Positions 11,758 to 23,621 of a stretch of DNA of 64,000 nt are shown here, one piece after another. This stretch comes from Sabellastarte sp. h YS-2021 (taxonomy: Eukaryota; Annelida; Polychaeta; Sabellida; Sabellidae), in the NCBI GenBank assembly GCA_964017235.1, contig OZ024929.1, positions 114,127,793-114,191,792 on the forward strand. The letters are read 5' to 3'. The notes beneath the pieces are model-generated. The model was not told the DNA's origin and ran no database searches. It worked only from the letters and a program-made list of their open reading frames with translations. The translations under genes were made by a program, and so were the position numbers. Numbering within the stretch: position 1 is the first letter of the stretch; each line of letters opens with the position of its first letter.

Positions 11758-11802
11758 CTTCCCGGCGGGAGATCATAGCACTGCAGTGAGGTCTTGTTTT
11801 TA
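11758..11802 (+). other. Helitron-like 3' end: hairpin then CTTG|T
   Basis: TCCCGGCGGGA is followed by 'GATCATAGCACTGCAGTGAGGT', then CTTG and TTTTT. A very similar block, ending CTTG, lies at 17850-17883, also just after an array. The hairpin-spacer-CT(A/T)G-T layout matches other candidate ends in this window. The matching 5' end upstream is uncertain. Confidence 0.4.
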
Positions 11803-12035
11803 CCTAATTGTGCTATATCCATTGACAGATACACTTCAATTAATAAATAGATCAGTGAATAATTTTTGCAGTTTCAATTGTCTTGTTTCAATACTAACAC
11901 AGCCCATTTTAAAGCCACCTTTATTCTTTTTCACATGGTCTGTATGTCATGGTGTCAAACACTATTTAGTATTTTCCCAGGTTCTTGGGTACCAGCATCT
12001 CTGTTGTTAGTTTTGTTGTATGATGTCAGTTAATT
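11803..12035. other. No gene recognised; shares a dispersed repeat with 48910-48990
   Basis: 'TCTGTATGTCATGGTGT' ... 'TATTTTCCCAGG' ... 'GGTACCAGCATCTCTG' has a close relative at 48910-48990, between element B and DIRS-D. Confidence 0.45.
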
Positions 12036-13954
12036 AAGCGTCCCTGAAAGGGCGCTTATTTGTTTTTGCCTCAGTTTCCTCGCCGCCGCATTATCATCTC
12101 CCTTGAATATTTCCCTTATTATTAGAAGGATTCAAACCATATTTGGCAGTTATATACCTTAGGCGTGGGAAAATTTTTTTGCATGCTTAAATTTGACCTT
12201 TGACCTTTATGAAGGTCACATGATCAAAAACAATTTTTTGAAGTACACCCCCACCGTCATCGCAGTTCAGGAAAAACTACTTACTACACAGCCTTATAAT
12301 TTGACACACCTGTTCATACTATCGAAAACACGAGCTGATTAGATTTTGGGAGCAATCCCTTGAAAAATGTCTCATTTATGAGTGATTTTCTGACACCTTC
12401 CAATCTGAAAGCCTTAAATTTAGGTCAACCCCCCTATTATCTTCTTAAGTATTGCATTTAGAGCCATAAAATGTAGTGGGAGGTAATAGGAAACCATATG
12501 TGGGGAGTCTAAACAGCCGGTCAGTTTTACCCCCCAGCCCCCCCTTATGGGTCAAACTGGGGTCATAAAATAGCTGATTTTGAGTTTTTGCCTTATATCT
12601 CCTTTGTTGTTGCTTTTATAGCTTCAGAATGTATTAAGAGGTCTTGGGAAAGCATATGTGGAGAGTCTAAATAGCCGGTCAGTTTTACCCCCTGGTCCCC
12701 CCTTATGGGTCAAACTGGGGTCATAAAATAGCTGATTTTGAGTTTTTGCCTTATATCTCCTTTATTGTTGCTTTTATAGCTTCAGAATGTATTAAGAGGT
12801 ATTGGGAAAGCATATGTGGAGAGTCTAAATAGCCGGTCAGTTTTACCCCCTGGCCCTCCCTTATGGGTCAAACTGGGATCATAAAATGCTGATTTTGAGT
12901 TTTTGCCTTATATCTCCTTTATTGGTGCTTTTATAGCTTCAGAATGTATTAAGAGGTATTGGGAAAGCATATGTGGAGAGTCTAAATAGCCGGTCAGTTT
13001 TATCTCTCAGCCCCCCCTCATGGGTCAAACTGGGGTCATAAAATAGCTGATTTTGATTTTTTGCCTTATATCTCCTTTATCGTTGCTTTTATAGCTTCAG
13101 AATGCATTAAGAGGTATTGGGAAAGCATATGTGGAGAGTATAAATAGCCGGTCAGTTTTACCCCTGACCCCCCTTATGGGTCAAACTGGGGTCGTAAAAT
13201 AGCTGATTTTGAGTTTTTGCCTTATATCTCCTTTATTGTTGCTTTTATAGCTTCAGAGTGTATTAAGAGGTATTGGGAAAGCATATGTTGAGAGTCTAAG
13301 TAGCCAGTCAGTTTTACCACCCGACCCCACCTTATGGGTCAAACGGGGGTAAAAAAATAGCTGTTTTGGAGTTTTTACCTGATATCTCATTTATTGCTGC
13401 TTTTATAGCTTCACAATATATTAAGAGGTATTGGGAAACCATATCTGGACAGTCTAAATAGCTGGTTAGTTTTACCTATTAACTTCATTTCCATTTTACA
13501 AAAAAATCACAAATAACTTTATTTCGCCTAAAATGGCTTCTTTAATAAGATATTTTAAGTTTAGCCAATATTTTTAATCTTTCAACAATTCAGAAATACA
13601 TTTCCAGTAGTCACAACCTCTTTTTCCAACGTTGTAAATAACTTGTCTCCAGTTTATGGTCTAATGATGTATGCACTGATCTTTTCAACATGCAATTACT
13701 TCCTAGTGATATATAACAAACCATAAATGGGGACTCTGAGGAGTTCATAACATTTCCTCATCCCTTCACGCACAAACAAGTGCGATAAAATACAAATATT
13801 TACACTACCCACTCTCTTCTTTTCCTTTGCTTTTACCTTTTGCTGTACGGTTCAGCTTTGTGCATTCTTAGCTTTACAGCATGCTTATTAAAACCACAAA
13901 GCATTTTAAACTTTCTGGGACGTTTCGCTTTTGTTAGCAAAAGCATTCATCTAG
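12036..13954 (+). mobile_element. Hel-4: Helitron-like element carrying a 157-bp array
   Basis: The 5' end is a hairpin, AAGCGTCCCTGAAAGGGCGCTT in two arms (12036-12057). The 3' end has GCTTTTG-TTAG-CAAAAGC (13927-13944), six bases, then CTAG (13951-13954) followed by TTTT. A 3' hairpin just upstream of CTRR and no target duplication are Helitron features. Short related 5' and 3' sequences suggest the Helitron2 or bivalve 'pearl' type. No Rep/helicase gene is present, so it would be non-autonomous. Confidence 0.5.
12440..13485. repeat. 157-bp satellite array inside Hel-4, ~7 units
   Basis: 'TAGCCGGTCAGTTTTACC' recurs at about 12516, 12673, 12832, 12988 and 13146, then diverges at 13302 and 13460. 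Each unit includes 'TTATGGGTCAAACTGGGGTC' and 'CCTTATATCTCCTTTATTG'. The last copies are the most diverged. Confidence 0.9.
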
Positions 13955-14439
13955 TTTTAACAGACATTCGGAAAACCCATTGCAGTTGCCAAAAGAGGGA
14001 AAGGTTTTGACTTGAAGAACAATACATTTTAGTCTTCATGTAAACTATTTTTAAGGGACGCTTGTTTGTGTATGGGAGAGCTTCAGGCTCCGCCAGCTCC
14101 GCCGGCTCCGCATTTTGTTTTCCTTATAACTCTGTAACCGTTAGGCGGATTCTTTTCAAATTTAGCAGGTTTAGGCAGTAGCCTTGGGGAATTTTTTTGA
14201 ATATGCTGCAGTGACATTTCAACCAATCAGAGAGGTCACATGACCAAAAATGTCTTTTTTCGATGGGGAGGCTTGTCTGCATGATAACTTGAAAGGAATT
14301 TTATCAATTCACCTGAAACTTGGCAAATACATTCATTCTATTAAAATCTGGAAATCATTAGATTTTAGCATTGATTGGTCAAGAAATGGCCGAGTAATTA
14401 TTGATTAATTAATCATTACGAATTTTCCAAATAAGGAAA

Positions 14440-15375
14440 ACACAAAAATGCTTATATCTCGAAAACCGTGCCAGATAGAGCGATTTCGACGAAATTTTTA
14501 ACCCACAGGGTATCTCTGCGGAGTAGTTTTCCCAATTTGCAAAAAATTTTTCTCTCGCCCAAAATGGCGGCCATTTTGAATTTTCGAAATTTTCGCAAAA
14601 ATTGCAAAACACAAAAATGCTTATATCTCAAAAACCGTGCTAGATAGAGCAATTTCGACAAAATTTTTGACCCGCAGGATATCTCTGCGGAGTACTTTCC
14701 CCAATTTTCAAAAAATTTTTATCTCGCCAAAAATGGCGGCCATTTTGAATTTTCGAATTTTTCGCAAAAATTGCAAAACATAAAAATGCTTATATCTCGA
14801 AAACCCTGCAAGATAGAGCGATTTCGACGAAATTTTTGACCCACAGGGTATATCTGCAGAGTAGCCATGCCAATTTTCAAAAAAATTTTATCTCCCCAAA
14901 AATGGCGGCCATTTTGAATTTTCAAATTTTTCGCAAAAATTGCAAAACATAAAAATGCTTATATCTCGAAAACCCTGCTAGATAGAGCGATTTCGACAAA
15001 ATTTTTGACCCGCAGGGTATCTCTGCAGAGTAGCCATGCCAATTTTCAAACAATAAATTTCTCGCAAAAAATGGCGGCCATTTTGAATTTTCGAATTTTT
15101 CGCAAAATTGCAAAACACAAAAATGCTTATATCTCGAAAACCGTGCTAGATAGAGCGATTTCGACGAAATTTTTGACCCACAGGGTATCTCTGCAGAGTA
15201 GCCATGCCAATTTTCAAAAAAATTTTCTCTTGCCAAAAATGGCGGCCATTTTGAATTTTCAAATTTTTGCGCAAAAATTGCAAAACACAAAAATGCTAAT
15301 ATTTCGAAAACCGTGCTAGATAGAGCGATTTCGACGAAATTTTTTATCTTCAGGGTATCTCTGCAGAGCAGCTAT
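14440..15375. repeat. 168-bp satellite array, ~6 units (relative of the 169-bp satellite)
   Basis: Each unit carries AAAATGGCGGCCATTTTGAA, 'AAATGCTTATATCTCGAAAA' and 'GATAGAGCGATTTCGAC'. The unit is clearly homologous to the 169-bp satellite at 22085-22682 and 24057-28990 but differs at many fixed positions. Open frames on both strands are by-products of the repeat. Two more units follow the 134-bp insertion at 17885-18160. Confidence 0.9.
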
Positions 15376-15379
15376 CCCA

Positions 15380-17883
15380 AAGAGCTTTCACTTGGTGAAG
15401 TTTCAGACCCATAGCTAATTGCTCACCTACTCAAAAAGAGTAAATGCGAATTACCTCTAAAAGTTTTGCAGATGGCCAATTTTTCTCAAATAACTCATTC
15501 AATTACTTTTGGAAGAGCTTTCACTTGGTAAAGTTTCAGACCCGTAGCTAATTACTCACCTACTCAAAATTGAGTAAATGCTAATTATCTCAAAAACTAT
15601 TGCGGATACCCAATTTTTATCAAATAACTCATTCATGTACTTTTGGGAGAGCTTTCACATGGTGAAGTTTCAGACCCGTAGATGATTACTCACCTACTCA
15701 AAATGAGTAAATGCGAATTATCTCTTAAAAGTATTGCAGATAGCCAATTTTTCTCAAATAACTCATTCACCCACTTTTGGAAGAGCTTTCACATGGTGAA
15801 GTTTCAGACCCATAGCTAATTACTCACCTACTCAAAATGAGTAAATGCGAATTATCTCTAAAAGTATTGCAGATAGCCAATTTTTCTCAAATAACTCATT
15901 CACCTACTTTTGGGAGAGCTTTCACATGGTGAAGTTTCAGACCCGTAGATGATTACTCACCTACTCAAAATGAGTAAATGCGAATTATCTCTTAAAAGTA
16001 TTGCAGATAGCCAATTTTTCTCAAATAACTCATTCACCCACTTTTGGAAGAGCTTTCACATGGTGAAGTTTCAGACCCATAGCTAATTACTCACCTACTC
16101 AAAATGAGTAAATGCGAATTATCTCTAAAAGTATTGCAGATAGCCAATTTTTCTCAAATAACTCATTCACCTACTTTTGGGAGAGCTTTCACATGGTGAA
16201 GTTTCAGACCCATAGATAATTATTTACCTACTCAAAATGAGTAAATGCTAATTATCTGTAAAAGTATTGCGGATACCCAATTTTTATCAAATAACTCATT
16301 CATCTACTTGTGGGAGAGCTTTCACTTGGTGAAGTTTCAGACCCATAGCTAATTACTCACCTACTCAAAATGAGTAAATGCGAATTATCTCTAAAAGTAT
16401 TGCAGATAGCCAATTTTTCTCAAATAAATCATTCACCTACTTTTGGGAGAGCTTTCACTTGGTGAAGTTTCAGACCCATAGCTAATTTAACTCACCTACT
16501 CAAAATGAGTAAATGCGAATTATCTCTAAAAGTATTGCAGATAGCCAATTTTTCTCAAATAACTCGTTCACCTACTTTTGGGAGAGCTTTCTCTTGGTGA
16601 AGTTTCAGACCCATAGCTAATTACTCACCTACTCAAAATGAGTAAATGCGAATTATCTCTAAAAGTATTGCAGATAGCCAATTTTTCTCAAATTAATCAT
16701 TCACCTACTTTTGGGAGAGCTTTCACTTGGTGAAGTTTCAGACCCATAGCTAATTACTCACCTACTCAAAATGAGTAAATGCGAATTATCTCTAAAAGTA
16801 TTGCAGATAGCCAATTTTTCTCAAATAACTCATTCACCTACTTTTGGCAGAGCTTTCACTCTGTGAAGTTTCAGACCCATAGCTAATTATTCACCTACTC
16901 AAAATGAGTAAATGCGAATTATCTCTAAAAGTATTGCAGATAGCCAATTTTTCTTAAATAACTCATTCACCTACTTTTGGGAGAGCTTTCACTTGGTGAA
17001 GTTTCAGACCCATAGATAATTATTCACCTACTCAAAATGAATAAATGTGAATTATCTCTAAAAGTATTGCAGATAGCCAATTTTTGTCAAATTAATCATT
17101 CACCTACTTTTGGGAGAGCTTTCACTTGGTGAAGTTTCAGACCCATAGCTAATTACTCACCTACTGAAAATGAGTAAATGCGAATTATCTCTAAAAGTAT
17201 TGCAGATAGCCAATTTTTCTCAAATAACTCATTCACCTACTTTTGGGAGAGCTTTCACTCTGTGAAGTTTCAGACCCATAGCTAATTACTCACCTACTCA
17301 AAATGAGTAAATGCGAATTATCTCTAAAAGTATTGCAGATAGCCAATTTTTCTCAAATAACTCATTCACCTACTTTTGGGAGAGCTTTCACTTGGTGAAG
17401 TTTCAGACCCATAGCTAATTACTCACCTACTCAAAATGAGTAAATGCGAATTATCTCTAAAAGTATTGCAGATAGCCAATTTTTCTCAAATTAATCATTC
17501 ACCTACTTTTGGGAGAGCTTTCACTTGGTGAAGTTTCAGACCCATAGCTAATTACTCACCTACTCAAAATGAGTAAATGCGAATTATCTCTAAAAGTATT
17601 GCAGATAGCCAATTTTTCTCAAATAACTCATTCACCTACTTTTGGGAGAGCTTTCACTTGGTGAAGTTTCAGACCCATAGATAATTATTCACCTACTCAA
17701 AATGAGTAAATGTGAATTATCTCTTAATAGTATTGCAGATAGCCAATTTTTCTCAAATAACTCATACACCTACTTTTGGCAGAGCTTTCACACACGAAAA
17801 TGAAAAATTGTGAATATCTCGGAAAAGCTATTTCTTTTGTTTTAATGCTCGGCGGGAGATACACACCGCGGCAGTGGTCTTGA
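15380..17883. repeat. 134-bp satellite array, ~18 units, nested in Hel-3
   Basis: 'GAGAGCTTTCACTTGGTGAA', 'CAGACCCATAGCTAATTACT' and 'AATGAGTAAATGCGAATTAT' recur about every 134 bp. The block ends with 'CGGCGGGAGATACACACCGC...GGTCTTG' (17850-17883), the same 3' end as at 11758-11797, after which the 168-bp repeat resumes. The same 134-bp family recurs at 62103-62850. Confidence 0.9.
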
Positions 17884-18295
17884 CAAAAATTTTTGTCTCC
17901 CCAAAAATGGTGGCCATTTTGAATTTTCAAAGTTTTTGCAAAACACAAAAATGCTTATATCTCGAAAACCGTGCTATATGGAGTGAACTCAACAAAATTT
18001 TGGACCTGCTGGGTATCTCTGCAGAGTAGCCATGCCAATTTTCAAAATATTTTTGTCTCGCCAAATATAGCGGACATTTTTAATTTTTTGATTTTTTGCA
18101 AAACACAAAAATGCTTATATCTTGAAAACTGTGCTAGATAGAGCAGACTGCGCTGACTTTGGTTGCCACAACAGTATAAGGCTAGAAACGAAGCATTTTC
18201 TTAATACTTTAGCACTCACCTTTATATCCTTTTCGGGACGCTTTGTTTTTGCTATGCAAAAACATTATCTTTTTTTTTTGCGAGCGATCCTCTAG

Positions 18296-18562
18296 TTTTA
18301 TTTTTTTTTTTACTTTATAGGAGATATCATAAGACATCTCTTCAAGTCTATACCTCTGTACGAACATACAGAATTGATCCAATCATAATCACTAATAGAT
18401 AACTTAAGTTTCTTTGATGCACATTGACTTTGCTTAGTGGTTTGATGTAGAAATTGTGTTGTTCCTGAAAAACTCTTGAGATTATTCATTGGCAGACAGA
18501 GTATTGTATGCACAGTTTAATTTCTGGGAGAGTATTAACACTGTTTTTCTCTCTCATTTTAG
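18296..18562 (+). other. Intron sequence upstream of the first visible LYPLA1-like exon
   Basis: Unique-looking AT-rich sequence ending in a pyrimidine-rich tract and TTTTAG at the exon border. No other feature is seen. The preceding exon was not found in the window. Confidence 0.5.
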
Positions 18563-18594
18563 GTGATATTTCTCCATGGATTAGGTGACACAGG
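18563..18594 (+). CDS. LYPLA1: Acyl-protein thioesterase exon (LYPLA1-like), VIFLHGLGDTG
   Basis: A 32-nt exon bounded by TCATTTTAG and GTGAGT reads VIFLHGLGDT plus two bases of the next Gly codon. This is the strand and oxyanion-loop segment (LHGLGDTG) near the N-terminus of acyl-protein thioesterases, alpha/beta hydrolases that remove palmitate from cytosolic and membrane proteins. The partial Gly codon is completed by the exon at 40456, giving an intron in phase 2 of 21,861 bp. The catalytic Ser-Asp-His lie beyond the window. The upstream exon with the start codon was not identified. The match is closer to LYPLA1 than LYPLA2. Confidence 0.88.
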
Positions 18595-18669
18595 GTGAGT
18601 AATAAATTTTTGGATTGAAACCATAACAGGAAGTAAAGTTTAATACAACAAAACATGGCAGTTTTTGTG

Positions 18670-21600
18670 TCACCAGCATTTATGCTGAGTGGCATATAGG
18701 GATCGCTTTGTCGTCCAATTTTGTGGCGTCGTCGTCTGTCGTTGTCACACTTTGTATTCCGGACAGTATCTCAAAAATGGCTTGTCAGATTTCATTCAAA
18801 TTTGGTATGTGGATGTAACTGGTCCTGGGGGTGTGCTGTATAGTTTTGTGACCTTAAACTCCCACTAGTAAAATACTTAAACTCAATTTAAGTTTTTTCG
18901 TTTCCGGACAATATCTCAAAAATGGCTTGATGGATTCAATTCAAATTTGGCATGTGGTTGTAACTAGTTTTGAAGGTATGCCCTATTTTAAGGTGACCTT
19001 AAACTCCCTTATATAAAAAATTTATGTCCAGTTTACGTTTTTTCTTTCTCCATGGAGTATACTTAAAGTAACTTCAGAAATTTCATTCAACTTTTGGAAT
19101 TATATATAACTGGCCACACAATAGGTAAGTGCCACACAATAAGGTGACCTTAAACTCCCATTAATAACAGAATTATTTCACTTTAAGTTTGCTAACTTTT
19201 GAACAATATTTCAAATATTGTGCAATTCTAGGCGTTTCAGTTGTGGATGTAACAAACCTTGAACAAAACTTTCAAGAAAAGATTACCTTAACCTTGCTAA
19301 CATACAGCAGTGCAAACAAACTTTGAGTTTAAGGTTGGGACAATATTTTTGGTGTTTAGAAGATATTTGATATGCTAATTAGGACTTTTTACATCGATAT
19401 TCATCATGTACATATATATCCACCAAAAATGGTCTCTTTTGTGAGGTTATAGTAAGTTGCTGATATTTTATAAACTAATGAGTTTAAGGTTGCATTATTT
19501 TGTGTCACTAACAGCTTTGATGGAAGACATACATGGTCAGAGTAGTTTTCACACTTACTTTCCAGAGAGTATCTCAAAAATGTCTTGATGAGTTAAATTC
19601 CAATTTGGCATATTGATGAAACTTTTCCTCAAGGTGTGCCCTATTTAAGGTGACCTTAAACTCACAGTAGTAAGATTCTTATATTGATTTGAAGGTTTTT
19701 TGTTTCCGGACGGTATCTCAAAAATTTGTTGATGGATTCAATTCAAATTTGGCATGTGCTTGTAACTGGTTTTCGAGGTGTGCCTTACTTTAAGGTGACC
19801 TTAAACCCTCATGTATTAAAAGGTTATATTGAGTTTACATTATTTTTTAATAGATTATACTGGAAACAACTTGAGAAATTTCATTCAAATTTTGCATGTA
19901 TATGTAACTGGCCACAGGTAAGTGCATTTCAATAAGGTGACCTTAAACTCCCAGTAATAACCAAATTATATTCACTTTAAGTGTGGCAATTTTTCAACAG
20001 TATTTCAAACACTGTGCAATTCTAAGCATCTTTCAAGTTGTGCATGTAACAAACCATGAACAAAACCTACGGGAAAAGATTCCCTTAAACTCTCTCACAT
20101 CTGCAAACTAACTCTTTGAGTTTAAGGTTGGGACAATTTTTTGGTTTTTAAAAGATATTTGATGTGCTAATTAAGACTTTATTCTTTGATATTCATCATA
20201 TATATCTGTTTACACCATAAAAGTTCTTTTGTAAGGTTATAGTAAATTCCTGATATTTCATAAACTTTTCGAGTTTAAGGTTGCATTTCTTTTGTGTCAC
20301 TAGCAGCTATGTTTGAGGACAAGTATGGTCAGTGCCGTTGTCACACATCCTTTCCAGAGAGTATCTCAAAAATGACATGATGGATTAAATTCCAATTTGG
20401 CATGTGCATGTAACTGGTTCTCAAGGTGTGCCCCATTTTAAGGTAACCTTAAACTTCCAGTAGTAACATACTTATATTGAGGTTAAGGTTATTCATTTCC
20501 AGACAGTATCTCAAAAATGGGTTGATGGATTCAAATTCAAATTTGCCATGTGGTTGTATCTGGGTTTCAAGGTGTGCCCTATTCTAAGGTGACCTTAAAC
20601 TCATACATATTAAAAAGCTATTTGTTAAGTTTACATTTTTTATTTTTCCATAGATTACACTGAAAATAAATTAAGGAATTTCATCCAAATTTTGCCTTGT
20701 ATATGTAACTGGCCATAGATAAGTGTCATACATTAAGGTGACCTTAAACTACCAGTAATAACAGAATTATATTCACTTTAAGTTTGACAATTTTTAAACA
20801 GTATTTCAAATACTGTGCAATTCTATGCATGTTTCAGTTGTGGATGTAACAAACCTTGAACAGAACCTTCAGGAAAAGATTACCTTAAACTCCTTACCTT
20901 AAACTAACATTGACTCTAAGGTTAGGACAATTGTTTTGGTGTTTGGAAGATATTTGATGTGCTGAGATTTTTTCATCGATATTCATCATGTACATATATT
21001 TAGACCAAAAAATAAGTCTCCTTTGTAAGGTTACAATAAATTGCTGATATTTTAGAAACTTATGAGTTTAAGGTTGTAACAGTTTGGTGTCACTCAGCTG
21101 TGATGGATCACCTATAGGACCAGCATCGTCATCACACTTTGTTTCTGGAAAATATGTCAAAAATTGCAAGTAGGATGAAATTCAAATTTGGCATGTGGGT
21201 GTTGTCGGTCATCGACATGTACCCTATTTTAAGATGACCTTAAACTCCCATTTATAACACATTTATATTGAATTTTACTTTTGCGATTTGTGGGCAATAG
21301 CTTAAAGATGGCTTCACAGATTCAAAACAAATTTTTTTTTTTTTCAAAACAAATTTGGTACGTGGATGTAACTGGTCAAGGTGTGGCCCACTTTAAGGTG
21401 ACCTTAAACTCCTAGTGATAATATAACTATATTGAATATAAGTTTTTCAATTTCTGGAGAGTATTTCAATTCTGCATGACAGATTTAATTTAAATTTGGT
21501 ATGTTGATGTATCTAGTCCTGAAGGTGTGCCCTATTTTAAGGTGACCTTAGTCTCCCATGTGTAAAAGAATGTTACTGAGCTCAACTTACTATGATTCCA

Positions 21601-21720
21601 CAAAGTATACCAAAATGGCATGACATATTTGATCTATATTTTACAGGTACATGTAACTGATGTTGCAGAAATGCCCTGAGACTACATTGAGGTGACCTTT
21701 AACTCTCAGTAATGGCATAA
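18670..21720. repeat. Higher-order array, ~793-bp period (AAGGTGACCTTAAACTC family)
   Basis: Subunits of ~150-160 bp carry 'TATCTCAAAAATGGCTTGAT' and 'AAGGTGACCTTAAACTCCC'. The same order of subunits returns about every 793 bp; for example the GATATTTGATGTGCTAATTA phrase is at ~19363, ~20155 and ~20948. At 18674-18687 CAGCAT-TT-ATGCTG resembles a Helitron-like 5' hairpin. The array is interrupted at 21722 by module M1 and resumes at 22907-23240. Confidence 0.85.
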
Positions 21721-21722
21721 TT

Positions 21723-22906
21723 ATGTCCACCCAGTGGGGGGTGGACATATTATTTTTGCTTTTTCCGCTGTCCGCCATCCCACTTGGTTTCCAGACATTT
21801 TAGGCAACAGTTCTTATCCTATCTTTACCAAATTTGGCATGCAGGTTTATTGGGTTAATAGCTTGTATGGGATTGCTTTTGGTGATGATAGCTCTATAGC
21901 TGAGTAATAGCTACTTTGCTACTTTTGAGTATCTCTTTCATTTCCAGACATTTTAAGGAATGCTATTAAGCCTATCTTTCTGAAATTTGGTATGGAGGTT
22001 CATTGGGTTAATAGCTTGTATAGGATTGCTTTTGGGGGTAATTGCTTCATAGATGAGTGAGTAATTAATTAAATAAATGAGTAATTGGCTATTTTTGAAT
22101 ACTGAAAAATGCAAATGTGCTCATATCTCCTAAACCGTGCGAGATAGAGCGATTTTGTCGAAATTTTCGACCCTCAGGGTATCTAAGGAATGTACTCTTT
22201 GCTATTTTCAAAAAATTTTCCCCTCCCCAAAAATGGCGGCCATTTTGAATTTTCGAATTTTTGCCAAAAGTGGCAAAACACAAATTTGCTTCTATCTCCT
22301 TAACTGTGCGAGATAGAGCGATTTCGTCGAAATTTTCGCCCACTGGGTATCTAAGGAATGTAATCTTTGCAGTTTTCAAAAAAATTTTCCCCTCCCGAAA
22401 AATGGCGGCCATTTTGAATTTTCGAATATTTGCCAAAAATGGCAAAACACAAATTTCCTTCTATCTCCTTAACCGTGCGAGATAGAGCGATTTCGTCAAA
22501 ATTTTCAACCCATAGGGTATCTGAGCATTATACTCTTGGCAATTTTTAAAAAATTTTCCCCTCCCCAAAAATGGCGGCCATTTTGAATTTTCGAATTTTT
22601 GCCAAAAATAGAAAAACAGAAATTTGCTTCTATCTTCTAAACCGTGCAAGATAAAGTGATTTCGTAAAAATTTTCGACCCAACCAATGCAAAAAGCATGA
22701 AGCTGAAATAATTTACATGTACACTAATAAATATTTAACCATCATTGATATATTCCACAAATGAAACAGGGTCTTGTAAGACTACTGTACAATTTTGGCA
22801 AAAGGTTCATGGGGTGGACATTACACATGATAATGTGTGTTCTTCTATGCTATCCTGTTTCTATTCATATGTCGCAGCTACTATCAACAGGGCGTCCTAT
22901 TTCTAG
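21723..22906 (+). mobile_element. M1: Helitron-like module carrying 169-bp satellites
   Basis: It begins ATGTCCACCC with a hairpin GTCCACCC...GGGTGGAC (21725-21746) and ends CTAG (22903-22906) before TTATAA. The flanks rejoin as one continuous unit of the 793-bp array ('GGCATAATT' with 'ATAATTACTTTTC'), so the borders are well supported. Inside are a 5' region with GTCCGCC words, ~3.5 copies of the 169-bp satellite (22085-22682) and a ~220-bp tail shared with M2. Confidence 0.6.
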
Positions 22907-23242
22907 TTATAATTACTTTTCTTTTAAAATTTTGGATAATATCTTAAATTATGTGCAATAGATTTTAAGCACATTTAAATTTTGGCTATACGTAACCTTG
23001 AACAGAGTCTACATGGTTAACATGACCTTAAACTCTTAACATTTGCATTGACTTACATTCAGTTTAAGGTTAGGACAAATTTCTGTGATGTTTTGGCAAT
23101 ATTAAAGTGATAGTTTAGAGTTTTTCATTTAAATTAAACATGTACATGTGTCTAGACCAAAACAGGATCTTTATTGTAATGTTACCATAAAAACCTGAAA
23201 GTTAAAAAAGTAAGTTTAAAGTTACAACTTATTTTAATCATT
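22907..23242. repeat. Continuation of the 793-bp higher-order array
   Basis: 'GTAACCTTGAACAGAGTCTAC' and 'AACATGACCTTAAACTC' follow the order expected after the point where M1 inserted. This stretch shows the array existed before M1 arrived. Confidence 0.7.
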
Positions 23243-23400
23243 ATATCCATCCTACTGGACATGGATATTATTTTTATTTTCCATCTGAATCACCCTTCAT
23301 TGCTGCTCATTTACAGGTACAGTATTTTATGTGTCTCAGCTAAATTTGGTGTGGAAGTTTAATGGCATGAGAGTTTGTGTGTGATTGCTTTCTTGGCAAT
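23243..23400 (+). mobile_element. Hel-6 5' region: hairpin and shared 5' sequence
   Basis: ATATCCAT-10 bases-ATGGATAT (23243-23268) is followed by TATTATTTTTATTTTCC and 'AAATTTGGTGTGGAAGTTTA', which parallels the 5' parts of M1 and M2. The element appears to continue through the RFX-palindrome array and, after two large nested insertions, to about 39510. Its 3' end is not clear. Confidence 0.45.
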
Positions 23401-23572
23401 ATCTGGCAACAAGTGTTGCCGTGGCAACACATTTTCATGTTTCTTGGGCTTTAATATCTTTTGGGGAGTTCTTAGCATTCCAAACCCCTGCATGGATTGG
23501 AGCTGATTAGTTTTATAATGATAACTGGCAACAGGTGTTGCCATGGCAACACTTATTTCTGTTTCTTGGACT
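23401..23572. repeat. ~120-bp array with RFX-type palindromes (first part)
   Basis: Units hold GTGTTGCCATGGCAACAC or a near copy (23413-23430 with one mismatch; 23535-23552 perfect), then 'TTTCTGTTTCTTGG' and 'CCCTGCA...GAGCTGATTAG'. The array continues at 29627-29852 and 39131-39510 after inserted elements. Confidence 0.8.
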
Positions 23573-23621
23573 TACCGTAAATGACCTATTTAGCGCACAG
23601 TGCGCTAAGCAAAGTCTATTT

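Larger units (their letters stand above)
14051..18295 (+). mobile_element. Hel-3: Helitron-like element with 168-bp arrays
   Basis: The 5' end reads TTAAGGGACGCTTGTTTGTG. Near the 3' end GGGACGCTTTG recurs just before the hairpin GTTTTTGC-TAT-GCAAAAAC (18245-18263), and CTAG at 18292-18295 is followed by TTTT. Its own repeat array (14440-15375 and 17885-18160) is interrupted by the 134-bp array, which looks like a secondary insertion. No coding gene is present. Confidence 0.5.

Noticed and set aside
13918..13954. Hairpin before CTAG read as a bacterial-type terminator
   Set aside because: The eukaryotic setting and the recurrence of hairpin-CTAG-T at other array borders favour a Helitron-type 3' end.
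15380..17883. Regularly spaced repeats resembling a CRISPR array
   Set aside because: The whole 134-bp unit repeats with no unique spacers, there are no cas genes, and the setting is an animal intron.
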